DNA from: Aporrectodea caliginosa
Taxonomy: Eukaryota > Annelida > Clitellata > Crassiclitellata > Lumbricidae
NCBI GenBank assembly: GCA_020284085.1
Contig: JACEVL010000031.1
Span: forward strand, 221,001-285,000
DNA length: 64,000 nt
Direction of reading: 5' to 3'
Part shown: piece by piece, positions 61,901 through 64,000 of the stretch
How the letters are laid out: each line of letters begins with the position of its first letter
Position numbering within the stretch: position 1 is the first letter of the stretch
Notes under the pieces: generated by a model
What the model was told of the DNA's origin: nothing
Seen by the model: only the letters and a program-made list of their open reading frames with translations
Databases searched by the model: none
Position numbers and translations under genes: made by a program

Positions 61901-63123
61901 CGCAATGATTGCCATGAGTATCTGGTTTTATCATTAAAAGTCAAGTGAATTGCATTGCATTGCATAATGCGTCATCCTTTCTTCATGATTTTCTGGCAGA
62001 ACTGTAGTAGGACTATCAAGAGAGGAATCTAAATATACCAGAATCCCTCTGAATACAGTGTTTCATATCTATTAATGAATAATTTAGGGTCATTGGCAAG
62101 TTTGGCTTTCATAATGACCATAGAGAGTGTAACTCATAATTATGCAAATAAAGGTTAACGCTACTTATCACGTGCCTCCAGGTTTGATTTCAATTAACAC
62201 AACTCAGGAATGGAAGAAATATCACCAACTCTCACTCTCCATTTTAAAGCAATTGGGATTTGGAGTCAAAAGCGTGATGGAATCGAGGATCTTAATGGAA
62301 GCTGAATTCTTCACAGACTTTGTACTGAAACAAAATGGAAATTCTTTTAATCCCAGAGAACTCGCCTACCTTTCCGCAACAAACATCATCACGAATATCC
62401 TTTTTGGACGCAGACAAGATTATAACCTCAGAATGACTGAGCTCGCATGCCAAATCAAGCGCGCCTTTGACAGCATGGATCCGGCTTTAGAGGTTGCTCC
62501 TATACTCAGATTTCTTCCCTTTCACCGAAATAAATATGCATGAGACAGTCGAAAGTAGTAAGATGATCCACAAGATTCTTCGAATGGAGACAGAGAAGAG
62601 TCTGGAAGACGGTGCAGAAGATTGCTTTGTGCGTAGATATCTGGAGCGCGAGGGTCCAGATTACGATGCTGAGCAACTCAGATTCACGCTTCGAGATCTA
62701 GTTTCAGCTGGAACTGACACAACTGCAAATACTCTTCTTTGGCTGATGATCGCCTTAGCCAACAACCCTGATGTACAGGATCGTCTAAGGGCAGAAATTG
62801 ATGCCGTGGTTACACGAGACAGACTTCCATCCACGAATGACCAGTCCAAACTACCATTCGTTGATGCCACAATTTTGGAGATACTGCGCTGGAAAACCTT
62901 GGTTCCATTGGCCATACCTCACATGACGCTAAGTGATGCTGATGTTGGCGGCTACTTTGTACAAGCTGGAACTTTGGTAATTTCCAAAATTATACAAGCT
63001 AAATACTGCTGTTTTAAAGGATAAGTTACTAAAACTGAGGTTTTGATTTTTGCGCCATGAAACACTGCCTTCTTAAATTCATGACCATGGCATTCTTAAC
63101 CCACGAAGACTGTGAACGGATGA

Positions 63124-63200
63124 TAAGTAAGTAAGTAAGTAAGTAGGTAGCCTTTATTTGCATCTGACAAGCGCATATGCATTGCATTGTATACATCGAT
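63124..63200 (-). repeat. Antisense RTE-like LINE tail
   Basis: AAGTAAGTAAGTAAGTAAGT then AGGTAGCCTTTATTTGCATCTGACAAGCGCATATGCA is the reverse of the tails at 35108-35165 and 44265-44310. Confidence 0.7.
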
Positions 63201-63320
63201 TACATATATTTTAAAATAAACTATAACAATAGCAGATTTTGAATTCACACATGCTCAACTAAATATACATAAGGAAGCATCGGTTAACAACACTGCTTTG
63301 AATTTATGCGTCTTAGATAA

Positions 63321-64000
63321 GATAAGGCTGATAAGCTATTGTTTTCTAATATTATTAGAAATGATGAACTTGATCGTCTGAAGGATAACTCAATTTTTTG
63401 GTATGATATGTGGACTTCAGCTGGTCGGCCACTGAACGGCGAGTTGCATCGCATTAAATGTTCAACTAAATTGAAATATAAATTAGCAATTAAAGAATCC
63501 TATATGGAATTTGAAAGTCGTCATAATGATGAATTATATGAGCATTTTTTAAACAAATGTCCATCACAATTTTGGAAGTCATGGAATTCTAAATTTCGGC
63601 GTAATTTATCAAAGGACATTTGCTTCAGTGGGTGTGTCAGTGATGTCGAAATTGCTGATAAATTTGCGGATCACTTTCATAGCACTAGTAGTAGTCCAGA
63701 TGTCCAGAAGTCCCGTTCGGTTTTAAAGTTACCTGGGCGGATTAAGAAGGTGAATAATTTATCGATGAATGACATTTGTCAACAGGTGACTGTTGAAAAC
63801 GTACAGGCCTCAATCATAAAACTGTCCTTAGGCAAAGCCTGTGGCCCAGATGAGTTATGTGCTGAACATTTGTTATATGCTCATCCTTGTCTGACAACTG
63901 CACTTGTACAGTTGTTTAAGCTGTTTATTATTCATCGGTATGTGCCGTCCGCGTTTGGTCACGGCATTATCGTTCCTTTAGTTAAGGATAAATCTCGAAA
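63321..64000 (+). mobile_element. LINE ORF2 fragment, open to the window edge
   Basis: About 226 codons are open without a stop in the frame starting at 63321; the frame is cut by the window end. It reads FWKSWNSKF, then a linker, then KLSLGKACGPDELCAEHLLY, and GHGIIVPLVKDKS, which are the beginning of the reverse-transcriptase domain of non-LTR retrotransposons (GKA.GPD and GIIVPL.K boxes). A TAA precedes it, so this copy seems 5' truncated or its start has decayed. It lies in intron 3 of gene F. The clade is not resolved. Confidence 0.8.

Larger units (their letters stand above)
60394..62976 (+). pseudogene. P450 gene F: exons 1-3 only in window, frameshift in exon 3
   Basis: Exons 60394-60626, 61548-61666 and 62182-62976 have the family's phases. 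Exon 1 resembles gene A most (WWNDRGKERHRYPPS). Exon 3 is 795 nt where the other copies have 794 (797 in C); an extra base near 62525-62535 (CCGAAATAAATATGC against CAGAAATATATTGC in C) shifts the frame to TGA at 62541-62543. The downstream frame then stays open to the donor and keeps [12 protein letters not shown] and EILRW, so it is either a recent frameshift, an allele, or a sequence error. Exons 4 and 5 would lie beyond 64000. A candidate acceptor (AG 60381-60382) lies 11 nt before the ATG. If corrected it would be an ER monooxygenase like A. Confidence 0.85.

Overview
This window is animal genomic DNA, AT-rich and intron-rich, with short coding exons in a dense layer of transposons and microsatellites. 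It holds a head-to-tail tandem array of cytochrome P450 genes (CYP2-clan type), all on the + strand. The species cannot be fixed from sequence alone. The hAT, L2/CR1- and RTE-like LINEs, tRNA-derived SINEs and the style of dispersed repeats suggest a marine invertebrate, but that is inference.

Layout. There are six P450 loci, named A to F here, plus one exon-1 relic. A (426-9161), B (11940-16258), D (34602-39658) and E (43813-48820) each join into an uninterrupted five-exon reading frame of 486-488 codons. C (18747-27904) has all five exons but a stop codon early in exon 3, plus a second partial copy of exon 3. F (60394-62976, exons 4-5 beyond the window) has a 1-bp insertion in exon 3. A relic of exon 1 with its donor site lies at 56497-56531. 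All loci share the same splice phases and nearly identical exon lengths (230/233, 119, 794, 133, 182-188 nt). By exon sequence and flanks they form three pairs: A with F, B with C, and D with E.

Non-coding layer. Several DNA transposons can be delimited by terminal inverted repeats and 8-bp target duplications (hAT-like): 5683-6646, 6879-7285, 28924-30716, 32230-34157, 49734-51371, 59906-60275 and an outer element at 49074-51844. For some insertions the empty site can be read in a paralogous gene copy of this same window, which dates them relative to the gene duplications. A tRNA-derived SINE and an L2-like LINE fragment share their 3' tail, suggesting a parasite-host pair. A fragment of a LINE reverse-transcriptase frame (63321-64000) runs off the right edge without a stop.

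Points most worth attention: a heat-shock-element cluster with a TATA box (20581-20707) in front of a decayed repeat-type coding region in intron 2 of gene C; a likely 5' leader intron ending 10-11 nt before the ATG in most copies; an unequal-crossover footprint in gene C; a hAT MITE 118 bp upstream of the start of F; a three-level transposon nest at 49-52 kb; and strong over-representation of the palindrome TAGGCCTA outside exons. The P450s would be ER-membrane monooxygenases. Their substrates cannot be told from sequence.
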